Part shown: piece by piece, positions 62,944 to 64,000 of the stretch | Numbering within the stretch: the first letter of the stretch is position 1 | Layout: each line of letters begins with the position of its first letter | Assembly (NCBI GenBank): GCA_935421135.1 | Contig: OW285187.1 | Location: 6,634,001-6,698,000 of the forward strand | Source: Bugulina stolonifera | Lineage: Eukaryota; Bryozoa; Gymnolaemata; Cheilostomatida; Bugulidae | DNA: 64,000 nt | Reading direction: 5' to 3' | Notes under the pieces: model-generated | Databases searched by the model: none | What the model was told of the DNA's origin: nothing | The model's input: the letters and a program-made list of their open reading frames with translations, nothing else | Translations under genes and position numbers: made by a program

Positions 62944-64000
62944 CTATTTATTACGCTTAAATATTTTTTGAGCAAAAGAAATAAACATTTGCTTGGGGAG
63001 ATTAGGTGAGGAGAGAGAATCTATTTTAGTCATAAGCTGCTGATAACTCTCCTCCTCGTAGTCAGCATACACCTTCTTCAGATCCAAGTCGTTAAACAGC
63101 TGCTTCACCTTTTCAACCTTGATGTGGGAAAAAGATATTTTATTAGCTTTTGAAAGCATACATTGTAACATATACTATAACATATACACATAAACTGCAA
63201 AATATCCACAAATCCACAATATCCACGTTTTCCTCAGATTACACAATAATACAGTAGGCTGAAAGAGCAGGAACCAATATTTATCCAGCATTGATTAAAA
63301 TAGGGGTTGGCGTATAATAGTAGTAAATATATGCATGCATGTCAAAGAATAAAAAAATGTAACTGAACAGCAGTTTTAATCAGATGGAAGATCTATTTTG
63401 CCACTCACCGATGCTGCATCTTTCTGAGCATAATGTGTCTCCAGTATCTGTCTTTGCTTGTCGGAGCACATGAGTAGAGCCTTATTGATCAGCCAACCAC
63501 ACTTGTTATCCTCGATATCCGTCCCTATCTTACCAGTGACAGCTGGATCACCAAAGCAGTCCAGATAGTCATCTTGTACTTGAAAGAAGTGACCCATTTC
63601 CAGAAGTATCTCTTTAGACTTGGTGTATGCCGATTCCTGAACCAGACAGTGCAATCAATATAACGTGTCGCACAGAACAAGAACCACCGAACCAATAAAT
63701 ATAATATACTTGATTAAATTAGGATGACTTAGAACATGGATGGCCTACAGTGTGCTGCACAGCATAATATAGCCTATCGATACAACATCTTCAATGAGGT
63801 GCAATAACAGTAAATAGTATGGCAATCACAAAATATGGGCCAATGTAATTGCTATGGATGAGTGTTATGCAGTCTACTTACTTCCTTGACACCAGCCATG
63901 TGTAATGCCAGAGCTACTGGAAGGTAGAAAGAGTAAAAGGCAGTCTTCCACTTGACAATGGCATCATATCTGTTCATACTGAATTTAGAAAAGTCTACAA
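62944..64000 (-). CDS. FDPS: Farnesyl pyrophosphate synthase, 3' exons (5' end beyond the window)
   Basis: Condenses IPP with DMAPP and GPP to make farnesyl pyrophosphate for sterols, prenylation and other isoprenoids. Three exons are visible: 64000 (continuing) to 63882, 63636-63409 and 63117-62944, all joined in phase 0. The first reads [20 protein letters not shown], typical of the substrate-pocket helices. The second holds the second aspartate-rich motif [10 protein letters not shown] and [15 protein letters not shown]. The last ends with YEEESYQQL and [10 protein letters not shown], the conserved basic C-terminus. The first aspartate-rich motif must lie outside the window. No breaks were seen. 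Confidence 0.96.

Overview
The window is nuclear DNA of an invertebrate animal. The genes are split by GT/AG introns, the DNA is AT-rich, there are no operons, and the proteins (MAGI, PIGO, MCUR1/CCDC90B, ENSA/ARPP19, RAB5IF, FDPS) are standard metazoan families. The sequence does not fix the phylum. A sponge or another marine invertebrate is a guess, resting partly on the very frequent palindromes TAGGCCTA and TACATGTA. All exon boundaries below were read by eye from splice sites and reading phase. For every complete gene the summed exon lengths are a multiple of three.

Layout. 1-30949 (+): the last 30 coding exons of a MAGI scaffold gene, covering the end of the guanylate-kinase domain, WW1, WW2, five PDZ domains and a low-complexity tail. 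It runs convergently into 31695-33845 (-), an MCUR1/CCDC90B inner-mitochondrial-membrane protein. A young, intact LTR retrotransposon (34302-38622, -) lies 456 bp upstream of that gene's start codon. Next come an AAGTC-rich foldback element (39312-40402), an alpha-endosulfine/ARPP19 gene (41251-43331, -), a duplicated ORF-bearing fragment (43669-43792 and 44377-44500) and PIGO (44971-49676, +). PIGO faces the first of two tandem paralogues coding for small CUB-like type I membrane proteins (50686-54179 and 55216-57682, both -). The window ends with RAB5IF (59544-61112, -), a 221-bp tandem duplication, and the 3' exons of farnesyl pyrophosphate synthase (62944 to the window end, -).

These are mostly unrelated housekeeping or signalling genes that happen to be neighbours. 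MAGI is a junctional scaffold, PIGO acts in GPI-anchor assembly in the ER, MCUR1/CCDC90B and RAB5IF act in mitochondria or the ER, ENSA/ARPP19 in mitotic PP2A control, and FDPS in isoprenoid synthesis. I see no gene cluster with one joint function. Introns and intergenic DNA hold tRNA-derived SINEs, several MITE or foldback families, minisatellites and a tRNA-Pro gene that appears broken into two pieces.

The items most worth a second look are: (1) a 23-bp minisatellite in PIGO that repeats the exon-7 5' splice site about 18 times; (2) the LTR element's primer-binding site, which matches the complement of the FIRST 12 nt of tRNA-Phe instead of its 3' end, together with a G-GGA-AAC frameshift site and stem-loop between gag and pol; (3) the uncharacterised CUB-like membrane-protein pair; (4) a phase-compatible candidate exon that would split the MAGI WW1 domain.
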